Of a DNA stretch of 64,000 bases, positions 1 through 13,600 are shown one piece after another. The DNA lies in assembly GCA_028551475.1 (NCBI GenBank), contig CM052357.1, positions 30,835,745-30,899,744 of the forward strand, given 5' to 3'. The notes under the pieces are model-generated. The model was not told the origin of the DNA. It saw nothing but the letters and a program-made list of their open reading frames with translations, and searched no databases. Source of the stretch: Casuarina equisetifolia. Its lineage: Eukaryota; Streptophyta; Magnoliopsida; Fagales; Casuarinaceae. Position 1 is the stretch's first letter, and every line of letters begins with the position of its first letter. The position numbers and the translations under genes were made by a program.

Positions 1-944
1 AGTCAAGCTTTATTTTATTTTATTTTTATTATTTTTTTAAAAAAAAAATTCTGTTGGCCTTGTTATTAATAGGATAGGTTGATTTAATCATCAAACCTGT
101 TTAGATGATACATAGGCAAGGCATTGAGCATAACCCTTTAAGATATCACTTGGCTGGTGGGTGTAAAACAAATAAGTACATAGTGGGGAATTATCGTGAC
201 ATGAGTCACTAAAAAAGAAATTAAAAATACAAATAGAAAATTAACGAGAATCCTGTATTCAAGCTTTAGCTGTCCTATTATCTCAGCACAGTTGCCTCAA
301 AGGCAAAAAGCCATCTTGAGAGAATATACTGGCCACCATTAGTCTAGATTCACTTACATATTTTTCCCGATTAGTCATTTCTTTTTTTATGCATTTAGAT
401 TTCTGGGGAAATGTTGATCACACATTACCAAAAATCCTTGTCTTTTAGAGATTAAGAGTATGCCCATGCAAGAAACATTGCCTTTGCCTCTTTCCCTTAC
501 ATTAGTGGCTTCTATTTGTTGCCATAGTTTCTTAGTTTTAGATAGGATAAATGATGCATCAAGAGTACTAAAGAGATTCTTTTAGCATGAATAATTCTTC
601 TAATTTTGTCATCTAACTAATAAGCAGTTTCTAGGTCCTCAGAGGCAAATTATCGTTAAGGAAGTTAAACTCATTAGAAACTGGAAAGTTGACATTTTGT
701 GGTACCCTGGTCAGCTATGCACAGGTGGAGCCAACAAAAGATAACCTTCTAAGAGGGATGAGAGGATGGTTTTCTGTCATAATATCATGTGGAACTCTGC
801 TTACACTAGTGTTTACTGCTTGACAAATTTGCTTAAGAGAGATAATAAATGTTGTCCTCCAACTTCTGTTCTGTTCAAATTCTTCAATCCAATTCTAAAG
901 TTTCTTAGCAATCCAAATGACATGAAATGAATGTAAAGACTTAC
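1..944 (-). other. Intron 3 (partial) of the DLDG1-like gene
   Basis: The donor of exon 3 lies at 944-938 on the minus strand. No later CemA coding exon could be found from here to the window edge, so this AT-rich stretch is read as intron. No other gene is visible in it. Confidence 0.55.
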
Positions 945-3900
945 GCCTTATGCCGTAACTCCCACCAAACTTCTTCATCAGAAAGAGGTGGAGATTTACC
1001 AATCTCTACCTCAAGCTGGAATCTAGCTTTTTCCGTTTTCAATTCTTTTACCATTTCAAGCTTCTGATTTCTTCTCACGTCAAGTATCTGGGCTGCAAGT
1101 GGAACCTTCTTTACATATCTGTTCACAAAATAGGATAGTTGACTCACTATTTGGAATTTAGGGTCAAGCACAATAGAAGCAACAGAATCTTTGATTCAAG
1201 TTAATTTACTAACAAACTGACTTTTAGCTAAAAAAAAATAAACAGCACTTATTCTGTACAATTAGGTGAAAAGGGCAACATTCTAATACAAACAGTTAAA
1301 GTTACAGATTTGAAATACCAATTTAGACCAAAAAGGCATCTGTTGGATGTGCAGCAGAAATTATATCCTTTTATAGACAATCATTAGATAGAACGGAGAC
1401 TGGAAAGGACTAGAAAATACAGATATTAATGAACTGGTATAAATAAAATCCCCGACTTGATTTGCCACTTCAAAATCAACACATGTGCATACTCGTTGGT
1501 CTAACGTTCTGCTCGTTAAATGGATTTTGTGTGGTTAAAGGAAATTGATTCTGGCTGAGTATTCATTATGGGTTAGTAATGAGGCATAACGGCAAGGACA
1601 AACAATCTGCATGGTTCTTCTGGGAATTGAATTTTAAGTTACCATATGCAAAGAAAGTAAATCAAATCCAAAGAATTTAGTTAAATGGCATGCTGACTTT
1701 ATGAAAAAAACCTACCGAAATCAGTTATCTTAGCATGAGATCAAAAGAAAGTTTTTATCTTTGCAACTAACTGAATCAGACAAAATTTTATTTCATCTAT
1801 CATTTATCCATATGAAGAGAATAACGAAGCATTTACATGCAGCAGAAGCAGGAAATTAATTCACAAGCACGCTCAAGCAATGACATTTCATGATATAGTC
1901 ACAAAAAAGAAGGGTCATGCTGATTAATATTGCAAATCCTTTTCCCCAACCTATTTTAGCAAGTTGTTCCTATTATTTGAAAAGGCACATCCACTAAGAG
2001 ATTTATTCAGCTGTGGGTGCGTAGCAACTAACAAGAAGAATGGGAAAACATATAATGAGATCAATGGCGCAGCCAAGGACCAGGGCATACTCCCAACTTC
2101 ATGTTCTGTTATTGTTTTTAGGGATGCACAAGCTATCCATGTAAACTTCACGGCTTAATTTTTTTGTTTTTTATAAACAGTTCCAATAGTAGAAAGAGGT
2201 AATATCTGTTGATCTTCCAGTGTAGCTTTTAGATCTCAAGAAAGTGGTACCTGACTCCAAAGGTTAGAAATTATATGAGAGCCACAGATAAAAGTCAAGT
2301 TGAAAAGTTACTGGACTATTGTAACTCTTGAAAATAAGGAAACACAAATGAGTGCATAAAAATGAGCGTTGTCCCTCTTGCATATCAGCTTTCCAAAGGA
2401 TCTATAAAAGGCATATCACTTCAGGTGAATGGAAACTAGCTAAGGCAGAAATGAACGTCTGACTTGACAAATGGAACTGTTACTAATACATTCCCAATCA
2501 TGTACAGTTTTGTTGCATCATACGGGTTCAAATTACCCACATAAGCTACATAAACTGTCCTTCAAGCCTTCAATCCCCATCTTAACAAAAGAGATCTCAC
2601 ATGTTTTAAATCATCTAGTATTGCCTCTCATTCCCACATTAAGCGCTTTCTGTATGCCTCCCAAGTATGTTCTTGGCAGTTTGCATTTACACAACCGATC
2701 ATTGGTTAATAATTGCTTTTCAATAATGATAATTTGGAATGCTCAAGTCCCCACTATGCTACATACTTTTACCGTAGTACAACATCAACAGATGTATGAA
2801 CCAGCTGACTAATAGAGAGAGACCAAGTTCGCTTGTTGTTACAATTGAGCTTGTGAGCTCAAAAATTTAAGATGTCCATTTGATTAAACACGTTCTTCTG
2901 GTAACAATAGTTTCTCAGTATTTTGGAGAGTTCGTGGATTTTTACTGCACCAGTGGGTAATTTCACATTGCATCAGCATTCAGTGGCTTTTAGTTACAGA
3001 AGGGAATCTCCCATGAATTGTGATTCCCTCTGCTACCCTTTATAGCGCATGGAAAGAAAGATATGCACAAGTCTTGGGAGAAAAGTTACTAGTCATTTTA
3101 GAGTTAATTCCCAGATTTACGGTTGATGCACTTTATAATTCAGATCATACTCAGAAGGAAGTTCAAAATGATGCATACAACACTAAGAGACAGTGATCAA
3201 CTTTGTGGATTGTATGTATACAAGCAAAGATTTTTTTTCTTTCTTTCTTTTATTTTCCTTTTTTTGAAAATAAAAAAGGCAATCACTAAATACAAAACTA
3301 GGAAAAGCATATATTGTCACATTTTTGTTTAAAAATCTTAAGCCATATTAAAGATAAGATCATACTGTCTCAGGACTCACCTGTCCAAGAAAGGCATGAG
3401 AACATAGTCATGGACCACAACATCCAAGGCGCAGGGTATAATTATCAGTACAGCCAAAAATTTGGCCTGAAACAAGGACATAGCTTTGTACATCAATTAA
3501 TGTTTAAAAACAGAAATCAGCACATAATCCATATTCCTGAAGAATGATTTAGGCAGTTCAATGAAGTAAAATAACTGAATATTTCATAAATAAAGAATAA
3601 AATTCACGACTTAGTAGTCTTGCATGTTCTAGTTCATATAAGTGAGTTTAACAATTTAAATAATTGTTAAACTCACTTTCTCACAGACACTCGCAAATCC
3701 ACAAACAGAGATGCTTACTTAAACCTTTGGAAGAGATGACTCCATGATCAGACTATAGCAGCAGCAGTCTTGAAGAAACATTCATATCTAATATTCTAAC
3801 AGTGGAAAAAAGAATATTGGATCATGTAGTTCCTAAATATGCTCTTCTCCTTTCACAATTGATTATGCGCCTGTTCCAAGGGTTTTACACACTACTGACA

Positions 3901-4945
3901 TCCAAAGCATTAGATAACCGGTAGTTATCTGAAATCCCTGAAGAGGGGGTCTCAAGTCCACCAAAAGCTCAAATTGAAGAATTTAAGAATTTAAGAATTT
4001 ATCTACAAAGAAAAGTTTAAGGACCTGTCATACGGAAATAGCACTTTGACTAAGGTTATGAAGAGAAAACAAAAGGAAAACTTGTGTCAAAAAATTTAAA
4101 GATCACATGGCTCTAGATGGTAGGACAAAATACCGGGACTATGTTGCCTTATTGAGATGCTGCCAACATACGATGACTATTTGTGAGAGTTCATCAACTT
4201 TAAGTGCATTAGAAAACGCATAAATATTAGTACAATGCAAAGTCATATAGATTAGCACCACATACAAACATATTACATTGACATAACAGTCACAAATAGT
4301 AAGCTAAAGAAGTTGGGTATGTATTCTTACCGAATTCAGTGAGGCATACCGAAATACACGGTCTTCATAAAGCATATCATCATCTTCCCGACCAAGGACC
4401 AAATCCCTCACGGACTCAGCCAAACCCCTCTCAGCAACCATCTCTGCGGGATCTTCCCGCACATCTTTCCTCGACTCCCCCACGCCATTGTCCCAATCTT
4501 GACTCCAGGAAGGACAATTTACATGGTTAGTCCCATCTACAAGCCAATCCTCCCACCTCCGACTCTCCCCATTCATAATATCCTCTTGAGCTTCCCTCAA
4601 CTCAATGATCGCCTCCGCCCTACTCTTCCAAGCCTCAAACTTGTCTCCTTCAGACAACTCTTCATCACTCGAGCCCCCTGATTGGTCCTCAAGCATATCA
4701 TCGTCCTTCAAACCAAACCAATTCCCATCATCATCGAAAAATAACTTCTGCCACCAGCTCCTTTCCCTGGAATGGCGGCTATTCTTCCTGGCATTCGGAA
4801 TCAGGCCACTAACCCACCTTTGCTTCCAACCCAATTGAGGCACGGGATTGGAAGAATCGTGAAAAGAAAACGATCCTCGACACACCTTCCGGTTAATAAA
4901 GATGAAGTTGTGGCATAAGACCATTGAAGTGCTCATTAAGAACAT
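945..4945 (-). CDS. DLDG1: DLDG1/CemA-like plastid envelope proton-flux protein, 5' part (exons 1-3; gene continues past left edge)
   Basis: Three exons read in phase: 4331-4945 (205 codons), 3381-3466 and 945-1118, with donors GTAAGA, GTGAGT and GTAAGT. Exon 1 starts at 4945, with later in-frame Met at 4936 and 4924, and encodes a likely transit region, a Trp-rich stretch (SWWQKLFFDDDGNW) and an acidic middle. Exon 2 encodes a hydrophobic segment ending in HDYVLMPFLD. Exon 3 continues with YVKKVPLAAQ, RRNQKLEMVKEL and EIGKSPPLSDEE. These match the CemA/PxcA family, specifically the nuclear plastid protein DLDG1 (At4g31040 type), which is linked to proton homeostasis and non-photochemical quenching. 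The later CemA exons (remaining membrane helices) are not in 1-944, so they should lie outside the window. The 5' UTR probably lies between 4946 and about 5340. Family assignment is strong; the exact start Met is uncertain. Confidence 0.85.
1119..3380 (-). other. Intron 2 of the DLDG1-like gene (about 2.3 kb)
   Basis: Bounded by donor GTGAGT after 3381 and acceptor GTGAACAG before 1118. It contains only short open frames with no recognisable family similarity, such as 2471-2812, which I treat as chance frames. Confidence 0.7.
3640..3678. repeat. Perfect 17-bp inverted repeat, 5-bp spacer
   Basis: Arms 3640-3656 and 3662-3678 are exact reverse complements (AAGTGAGTTTAACAATT and its complement) around TAAAT. 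It lies in intron 1 of the DLDG1-like gene, between exons 1 and 2. It could be a foldback or MITE remnant; it is too short to call a miRNA precursor. Confidence 0.8.
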
Positions 4946-5399
4946 GAATGTAACCCCACATTTTTCAGCTTCTCAGAAAAGCAATAAAGCAATCCAAGTT
5001 GTGCTCATAAGACAAGCAAAACCCCCATTCCCCACCCAAACACTCAAAAGACAACACCTTTTTGGGGTTTGTTTAAGCTCTAATACATGGTTCATAATTC
5101 GACGAAGAACCGATGAATGATTCTCTACAAGTGGTTCGTAGCTCAACCAAAAAACAGAGGAAGATTCTCTAAGTAATCCAAGTAATGCGCAACAAGAAAA
5201 ACGGGGGAACGCGAGCGTCAAAGAGCACAACTCACGTACCACAAGGGAGTTAATGCATTAGCACCCAATGCCCAGTTCAAGATTCTCTGAGAGAAAATGG
5301 AGGCCCTTCCTTCTCCTTGGACTGAAAACCAAAGAGCCGGAGCTGTACGTAAGCGTAGGAAGAGGAAGCTAGAGGATAACGGTTTTGGGTTGCTAGTGG

Positions 5400-8300
5400 A
5401 TAACTGTTTGGTTAGCATTTTTTTTTTCTAAATTACGTGACTGCCCTCATCTCAGAAGACAGTTTTGGATTGAGGAAACTATTTTTCTTTTAAGGATCTT
5501 TATGTTTTAGTGTAATACTTTTTTGTCACTAAGTATAGAGTTGTAGGAGATGCAGCAAACTTAGTATAAACTCTAATACTTTTTAGTGCTAAATTAAAAA
5601 AAAAAAAAAAAGAATAAATGAACCTCTGACCTTTCTAGTGCTTGATATAAATTGACATTTAAGAATTTTATATTCGAACACGGTACTTTCCTCCCACACA
5701 CGGCCCCACTCCCACTTCTCTAAAAAGGAAGATGCGTGGACATACTTGCGACACACCTTTAATGGGAGGCGTCGGATGAAAGTTGCCTGAAGCGTGGGGT
5801 GTTGTCCGTAGAAGAGTGAGCCGCACGGAGGGATGCATAAACATCCCACGAAAAGACAGTATTTATACAACCAAAAGACGATATTTATACATAGCTCTGT
5901 AATTACTCGCATCCAGCTCTGATTGAAACTTCTTAAAACAGCATAATCCAACAACGTTCAGTGATTAAGGCTTCCACCATCAAGAGGAGGAAGAGGAGGA
6001 GGAGGATGCCTGCATTTATGTTTTGTTGTATAATCCAATTTCTTTGGGGAGTAATCTTTGCTTGGCCAAGAGACCAAGTGAAAACAAGACAGGCCACCAA
6101 AAGCTTCTGTTAATTCTCATTTTTATGCTAAATCCGGTCCTTAATGAACCCAACAACTCCATACTTGCATTCAATCACATTCTCATGGAGAGTGGTGCCA
6201 TTCATTCCAAAGGCCATTTGGCAAAAAAGTGATTTTTTCCACATCATGAAAGGAAAGGACCAAAACTTTTTCAAATCCAAAGCTTATATTTTCTGGTGAA
6301 TGACGCAATATCCAGTGTTACATGGAAATCTCATTAATGAACAGCACTGCTTTTCAAGAAATCATCCAGGTGTCTCGCCACATAATTAGGACCGAGAGTC
6401 TCTCCGGATCATGTTTCAGGCCAATGCAGTCCAAACACCTGGATTAAGATTAAAAAAAAAAGTACAAACAGAAATCTCGATTTCCATCAAGCTTTATGCA
6501 GATGCTGCTAACCAATTGTTGAAACCTGCTGTTCTCAGCTTCAGGTGTCTTGAGTGAAGCATCACCTGCGTTGAATGTACAACATCATAAGTAGCACACC
6601 AACTCAGTCATATGACTGGAGCAGTAGGGAGCTGCTTTGGCCTATTTCCTCGTTAATTAGATTTTCCGCCAATTGCATTAGTTAGGGACAAACCAATTCA
6701 TGAGAGTATGTCATAGCTGTTACAGCTCCCAGTTTGCGTGAGGTTATAACTTAAAGGGGCTTCAATCTCCAAAAATTTCAAGATGTAAACATTTAAAAGG
6801 AAAGAGAGATTCAAATAGTTCATCTGGCACTCATTGGGCGGCTAGATAGATAAAAATGAATCATTTGCGTCTATAATCGAATAGATACCACAGATCAACT
6901 GCCCCAGCTCTAAACATCTTCAGTTTTGTTAAGAAAAAAATTGGCAACAACTTGTTTAAATTTGCAGTCAGAACTCACAATGCTTCACCTTCGCGTTCAA
7001 CTTTATTGAGTGTAGATGAGGAAAGTTAATCAACAACAGCACCAAAAGCAGCAAGCCAAGCAAGTAGCTAGAACAGTCCGCATTCATCAGCCATACTTCA
7101 GTAAGAACAAGTCGACAGAATCTTATTGAATAAGAAAGATCCATATTTAATATGAGATGTTCAGTTTGCTTGCCACAGCAATGACAAGTGTCTTCTAAAG
7201 CATTTGGTTCACCTTCTTAGGGAACTTGCCCCTTCTCAGGCATGATGAAAACACTATATTAAATGATCATGTACTAAAAAAGTGCCCAACAAAACGAATG
7301 GATGCAAGTTCTAGCTCAGTCATCCTTCTATGTTAGCATAGTTCATCTTCTATCATAGTTAATGATACACTTGGAAGTGTGAGAAGATGGGACGTTTTTG
7401 ACCTTTCATAAAGGTCAGGTTTGTAGAGGCGAACAAGCAAGAAACGCTCTGCATGCTTGGTCACACAAGTTCTACAGTTCTCAACAGAACCTAAAACCCA
7501 AAGGCAATATTCAATAATAAATAAAACAAAACTGCCTTACAATCCTTGAAGGACACTAATCATAGCTTTTTTAAATTTTTTTTTGTTGGTGGGGGGGTGT
7601 GTTGTGCAGTGTCCTTGAACCATGTAAAGTACAACTACAACATCAACTGAACAGCAGCACCATAGTCCAGTGAACACTATTCTTTTTCTTGCCTAACGGA
7701 ATTTCGAGTAATATATTGTCAACAACAGTTGCAATACCTTACAGAAATACATTATATGAAGTACACAAGTTCAATACATTTTGATTACCCAATAAAACTT
7801 GCAATGTCATACAACATATATCACAAAACCCATCCCCTCTTGTGAGTTTGGAAGACAAAGTACACAACCAGTTCATAACACACTGAGCGTTCCGTAAACA
7901 GCCAAAACAATTTGTGACAGAATACAGAATCTGTTGTACGCATAGCATGAATCTCACCAGAAACTTTATGCAGACCCTTTCAACAATAGATCGTAGACAA
8001 CAAGTTCAACCATCCTACTAATAAAGTTTCAACCCCAAGTCAAATCTATAAAGGAAATAAAGAACAGAACCCACCACCACGGAAGCTAGTACACTCAAAA
8101 CATAGTTCAAATTAGAAGAATAAGCGAAGAAAATATTGCTCCAAAATTATAAACATGTAGTTTCCACATCCTAAGAAGCTGAAGCGCTCATAAAGATAGA
8201 GCTTTCACAAAAATAATGAATTGTCCGATTGCTTATATTTCAAGTCGAAGTTCCCCCAGCAGAATGATACAATTAGCTGCTTTATTTTCTTCCCCAATTC

Positions 8301-8782
8301 CTTCATGCCATCTGAGGCGAAGATTTAGAGCCTCCTTGATTTGTTCACATTTTCCAGGAAGTCCTTACCATTCACTCTATCTACGCCGATGTGTAATTAA
8401 CTACCAAAGGCAAAACACGTGACTCCTAAAAATGTTTGTGATCAAAAGCAGTTGGATCAAGAGAGACGATGCAAATGAATTTCAAATGACAAAGCATTCA
8501 TGCCACACTCCAAGAGGCCCAAAACTGTAAGGACTCGATGGTGAAGCTTCAGAATTTAAATGCTTGAGCACGGACTAAGAACATAGAGCATCGATAGCGG
8601 AATAATTCTAAAGCTACACTACACATCCCCACTAGCTCAAAAAGAGCTCACATCAATTGTTAAATTAATTTAAAAACCTGCTCCTCCATATTATACCCTG
8701 TCCGAGAGCCGTACAAGAGCAAACAGAGAAAAGGTAAGAAATAGTAAGCCAAATAAAGGTCCTGCATATCTATGGCCGAACC
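5400..8782. other. Intergenic stretch, no gene recognised
   Basis: It separates the DLDG1-like 5' end from the uS17 stop codon. Open frames are short (largest 5589-5954, minus) and match no family I know. It contains a GAGGA-type purine run at 5983-6006 and poly-A tracts. The part nearest 8782 should include the uS17 3' UTR. Nothing else could be supported. Confidence 0.5.
5983..6006. repeat. GAG/GGA microsatellite-like purine tract
   Basis: Imperfect repeats of AGGAGG and AAGAGG on the plus strand in the spacer upstream of the DLDG1-like gene. Confidence 0.7.
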
Positions 8783-9171
8783 TTAGGAGGACGAGACTGA
8801 ACTAGAAGAAGGACGCGGTGTTTTTGTTTCCGAGGAGGGCGGTTCATAAATTCGGGCTTTCTTAAGGATTTCAGCGACCACCCATCGCTTATGCTTGCTC
8901 AGCGGCCTTGATGGATCCAATCGGACCTGAAATGCAAAGAATTGCAAATTAGCTGACGGGAAATTACGGAGGCGAAGAGTGGGGAAGGACGTGGTGACAA
9001 AATACGCACGCGGTCTCCGATGTTGCATGCGTTGTTTTCGTCGTGAGCCATGAACTTGGAGGTGCGCTTGATATAGCGATTATAGACCTTGTGGTGGAAT
9101 AGCCTGTCCACCGCCACGACCACCGACTTCTGCATCTTGTTGGACACCACCATCCCCACCACCTGCTTCAT
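8783..9171 (-). CDS. Organellar-type small-subunit ribosomal protein uS17 (101 aa, 2 exons)
   Basis: Exon 1 is 9010-9171 (54 codons, starting [19 protein letters not shown]) and exon 2 is 8783-8926 (47 codons plus TAA). Donor is GTGCGT; acceptor is TTTGCATTTCAG. The junction reads IGDR then [13 protein letters not shown]. This is the bacterial-type S17 OB-fold that binds 16S-like rRNA in the small subunit. The hallmarks GxVVSxKMxKSx[22 protein letters not shown] and CNIGDRVR are present. Lack of a long transit extension and the sequence type fit the mitochondrial S17-like family (Arabidopsis EMB1129, At1g49400, recalled). The Ser-rich tail after KKARIYEPP is typical length variation. Targeting is inferred, not seen. 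Confidence 0.9.
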
Positions 9172-9195
9172 CTATAACTCTCTATCTGGAAAACG

Positions 9196-10183
9196 CAAAA
9201 CCCTATCTAACCCCTTCTCAACACCTCCGACCTGAGATCTGATATATATTTGCTTCGCCGTCCTGCAGAAGACGCACCGTTTGCTTTTCTGGAAAACGAC
9301 AGCGTTCACCCTTTCCATGTTTGTTTTTTAAAACCTAAATTATAGTTACCCTGGTTTGCTCCAAAAACTTAAAACAAAAATTATAAAACTTAAAAAAAAA
9401 AATTTGCCTCATCTCTATAAAGACCGAAAACCAAATATAAGGTTAAATGACAAAATTTGTGGAGAGTTTTTTATTATTAAAGCATGAGTTTATATGTAGT
9501 AAGTGCATTATTCTTGTGTTAGTTTTTATAGAATGATTGAACTTTGTAATATAACATAAGAGTTCAGTTTTCATTTAACATTGGTAAAAGTGGTACAAGT
9601 GACATTACAATATAGATCAAGTTAGATCATTATAGTAAAAATGATCTTTTTCTTGAGTTAACTTTTGCAAAAAATAGTATTCACCCTTTCAAAAACCCTA
9701 GTTAATCCCTTCTCCACACCCTCAGCCTAAGGTTTGGTAGATATTGCCTCACCATGCTGCAAAAGACATACCATTTTCTTTTTTGGAAAACCACCGCATT
9801 CACCCCTTCTATGTTTTTGTCTTTGAAAAAAAAAACTAAATTACATATACCCAAGTATGCTCCAAAAACTTAAAACAAAAAAAAATTAAAAAGTTAAAAA
9901 GAAACATTTTACTTCATCTCTATCACGACCAAAAAACCAAATATAAGGATACATGATAAAATTGTTGGAGAATTTTTTTATATTATTAAGGTGTAATTTT
10001 ATATGTAGTAAATGCATTAATCTCTTGTGCTAGCTTTTGTGAAATAATTAAACTTTGTAACACAATATTAAAGTTTAGTTTTCCTTTAACAATGGTAAAG
10101 TGGTACAAGTGGCATTACAATATGGTTCAAATTGGACCATTATGGTAAAAATTATATTTTCTTGATTTAACTTTTGTAAAATA
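9196..10183. repeat. Direct tandem duplication of the uS17 upstream flank (2 x about 490 bp)
   Basis: Copy 1 is about 9196-9676 and copy 2 about 9691-10183, in the same orientation. Shared landmarks in the same order: AAACCCTA, a run resembling GGAAAACCACCGCATTCACC, GCTCCAAAAACTTAAAACAA, CCAAATATAAGG, TATATGTAGTAAATGCATTA and GTGGTACAAGTG. Copy 1 touches the start region of the uS17 gene; copy 2 lies farther upstream without coding sequence. Divergence is visible but modest, so the event is old. Confidence 0.85.
9198..9206. promoter_or_regulatory. Telo-box-like motif AAACCCTA upstream of uS17
   Basis: AAACCCTAT lies just upstream of the uS17 start codon. AAACCCTA telo-boxes are common in plant ribosomal protein and translation-gene promoters. 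A second copy, AAACCCTAG, sits at 9693-9701 because the flank is duplicated. Confidence 0.5.
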
Positions 10184-10238
10184 AACAAATAATTATTAAT
10201 GGATAAAAAGGGTAAAATTTTGAATGTTAGACTTCGAA

Positions 10239-10662
10239 TGTTATGTGCACACTTGGCAAATTACTTTTTCGGTGGAGGACTCAAGAACAAGTCCTAAGAC
10301 TACGGTTAATGACAATTCTTTTTACCTATCTTGGTGAAAGAAAGTTGGATTTAACATAGCCTGTGATATTCAAGAGATGAAAAATCTTGAAGAAGGATTA
10401 CAAAAGGTTCCCAAAAAGGTACCTAATGATAGACCCTTACTTTACTTATAACCTTACCTAATTCTACCAATTAGTAAAGGTAACTTACAAGAGTCTCATG
10501 TGCTTTTATAAAAAGATAGCAAACATGACTACACTATCTCAACTTTGTCCCCACCATTCCCTCATTAATTCCTATTATGACAAAACATATTTACTACCCA
10601 TGTGGGCCTTACCAAGTCTTATGCCTAAGGGATGTTTTGTCCTTTAGCTTGATAATGTGACA
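10239..10662 (-). repeat. 3' LTR of the gypsy element (left copy)
   Basis: Aligns along its whole length with 14054-14485. Shared landmarks include GTTATGTGCACACTTGGCAA, ACCTATCTTGGTGAAA, AAAGATAGCAAA and GCCTAAGGGATGTTT. It keeps canonical TG..CA termini. Confidence 0.85.
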
Positions 10663-13600
10663 ATACACCCCTTTAGCTGGACCTTGTCCTAAATGTTGAA
10701 GTTAGGAAAACAATGTTGCATAACACCTGCCTCTTCACATGTGGTTTTTTTTTTTTTGTCAAGGAAACCATTACACCTAATTAAGACATTAGGTTTTCCC
10801 TTTAGAATATGTCTCTTAAGCATTGCCTCTAGTTTAACAAAGTAAGTGTCTTCTTTCTCGATGAAAATCAAAAGTCCATTCTCAATCTAAAATTTAGGTT
10901 GGACAAATCGTATAAGCTAGGAGACATGAAAAACCATATGTATCTAGTTCTCCTATAGCATAATGTAAATAGTAAGCCACTACTTTTACCTTATGGGTAA
11001 TTACATTGGGCCTGAAAAATCAAGGAGATAGCTTTTTACTCTTTAATGAGCTACTAATGTTTGGCAGTAGGATCATAACCATAAAAATACTTTATCGCCT
11101 ACCTCAAAGTAGCCTAAGTTCTTTTTCACTCAAAAAAGACCTTCATGTGATTTTTTACTTACAAAAGTTGATAACAAAGCTCTTTGATAACCTTATCTCT
11201 CCTCATTAGCTTGTCTTCTATCGCTTTGTCCTTAGATGCCCCCTATACATAACTCAATAGGGAGGAGGAAGTTAACCAAAAACCATTTTGTAGGAGGTTT
11301 TCTTGGTAAAAGTATGCATGGTTGTGTTAAGGCAATATTCTGCTTAAGAAACCCAGATAACCCATTCCTTTGGTCTTTTACTGGTAAAGTGGTGCAAGTA
11401 ACTTTCTAGCAAATGATTTTTTACTTCTATCTAACCATTAGTCTATGGATGGTATGCCATTGACATTTGAAAGCTCATCCCTTGCACCTTGAGCAGTTTA
11501 GACTAGAAACAGTTATTGTAGATAAGATCTTGGTCACTAGTAATTACACTGGGCATTTTGAATATATGAAAAAACTAGTTAAAAAATATGTTGGCTATAG
11601 TTTTGGCTAAATATGCATGGGAAAAGGTATCGAAATGAGCAAAATTTTATAGTTCATCAATAACTACAAAGACTAACATTTTCTCTCTTAAAGATGGTAG
11701 CCTATTGATGAAATTGATAGGACTTTTTTCCATATTCTTTCTAGAATTGGGAAAGGATGGAGCAACTTAAATTGGAACTTGTTTTACTACTTTTGATGTT
11801 GACAAATCATACAATTTTTCAAATATTCTAAAATGGCCTTCCTCATCTGCTTTAAAAAAAATATTGTTTTTATACTTTGGAGTCTTTTGTTTAAACATTC
11901 ATGACATGAGTCATGAATTTCTTTAACTATCAAGGGAATCATAGAAATATTTTCTACCAATAGTACATCACTCCATCAAGGTATTCCTATGAACCTATTA
12001 CACCTTTGGTTTGTACTTGGTGAATGAGATCCTACATGGCTTCATTTCTTCCTAAGCCTTGTCAACCTACAAAGGTATAGGTCAAGATATGGTTGTTAAT
12101 CCTTCTGAAAATTCTTTACTCTCCTCTATTAATACCTCTATTTCTAACTTCCTGAATAGAGCATTAACAACTTTGTTTGTTACTTTAGGATGATACGTGA
12201 TAAAGAAGTAGAACCTATAAGTTTAACTAACCACCTTTCTTGTGTTGGCATGGAAATTTTCTAGTTCCATAAATAACGTAGACTATACTAGTGCAACCTC
12301 ACCACAAAGTGTTAATCAAGTAGATAATGTTACCAGGTTTGAATAGAAAGCACTAATGCAAAAAGCTCTTTCTTATAGGTAGAAAATAGAAGACTTTTTC
12401 CATGTAAAGCACAACTAATATAAACCATTGGTCTTTAACCTTGGGTAAGAACTATACCAGTTTTGACACCAAATGCATCACACTCCATAATGAAGGTCTA
12501 AGAGAAATATGGTAAGTCAAGACTTGTGCTTCTATGATAGCTTGCTTGAAAGCCTTAAAAGAAACTTTTGTCTTATCATTCCATTTACAACTTTTTCTCA
12601 ATAACTCTATTAGGGATTTAGCTATGTTATCATAGTTATGGATGAAATATTGATAACAACTTATTAAGAATTTTCTTAATAACCCATGAAGGGCTTTCAC
12701 TATTTATAGATGTGGCCAATTTAACATGCCCATTACCTTTTCATAATTTTTTGAGAAGCTCTTCGTTGATAATATGCCTGAAAAATTTTATTCCACTTTG
12801 TCCAAATCTACAATTCTCCCACTTAGCCAACAACTTATGTTGACACAAGACCTCTAAAGCTTGTTGGACATCTTTCATGTGTTGGTCTGTTACCATATGC
12901 CTAGATAGATACCATCACTACCGACCATATGATTGTTTACCACCGTTACTTCAAATTTTCACCGAATGTAGGTTTGAGGCCTATTCTTCTTGCCAACCTT
13001 TAAGTGTGGAACATTGAAACTGTTGAGCTTTCCTTTTATCATAATGGTTTGAGGATCATCTTCTCCACAGATGGCATTTAAAGAAATCTTAGGTTTTTGG
13101 ATTATTCTTCTTCCTATATCATATCTTCCTCTTCCTCCTTTGTAAGTCTTAAGTTTTCCAAGAAAAAGAGTTACTTGTAATGGTGGCCTGGGACATACCT
13201 TTTATCATAGTTCAAATAAAGACTTTTGGTTTATCTTTCCATCAACTTAATAGGTAACAATCTTGTTATGTTTGTTAAGGGTTTTTCAGTTGTATTGGTC
13301 GATCTCACCCAATTTTTCTTTCCTTGGATTTTGGTTTTGGCCTTTAACATTCCCTTAGTCTCATATAAGCATGTAAAGTTCTCTTAAAAAGTAGTGGGTT
13401 TCTTTACTACAACGTCATTCTTGATTAACTCCTTGAGGCCATTAATGAAACTCCCTAGGCCTTATGGAGTGAGAGAATTTGAATCCATTGAAAGCCTCAA
13501 ATATTTTACTTGATATTCGTCAATGGTTCTAGTTTGCTTGAGTTTAGTGAGATCTTTATGGAAATCTTGGAATTGGGATGGGCCATACCTTATAGCCATG

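Noticed and set aside
2471..2812. 113-codon plus-strand frame in the DLDG1 intron
   Set aside because: Unconserved composition and position inside an intron on the other strand.
5589..5954. 121-codon minus-strand open frame
   Set aside because: Low-complexity start, no family resemblance, no splice partners; chance frame.
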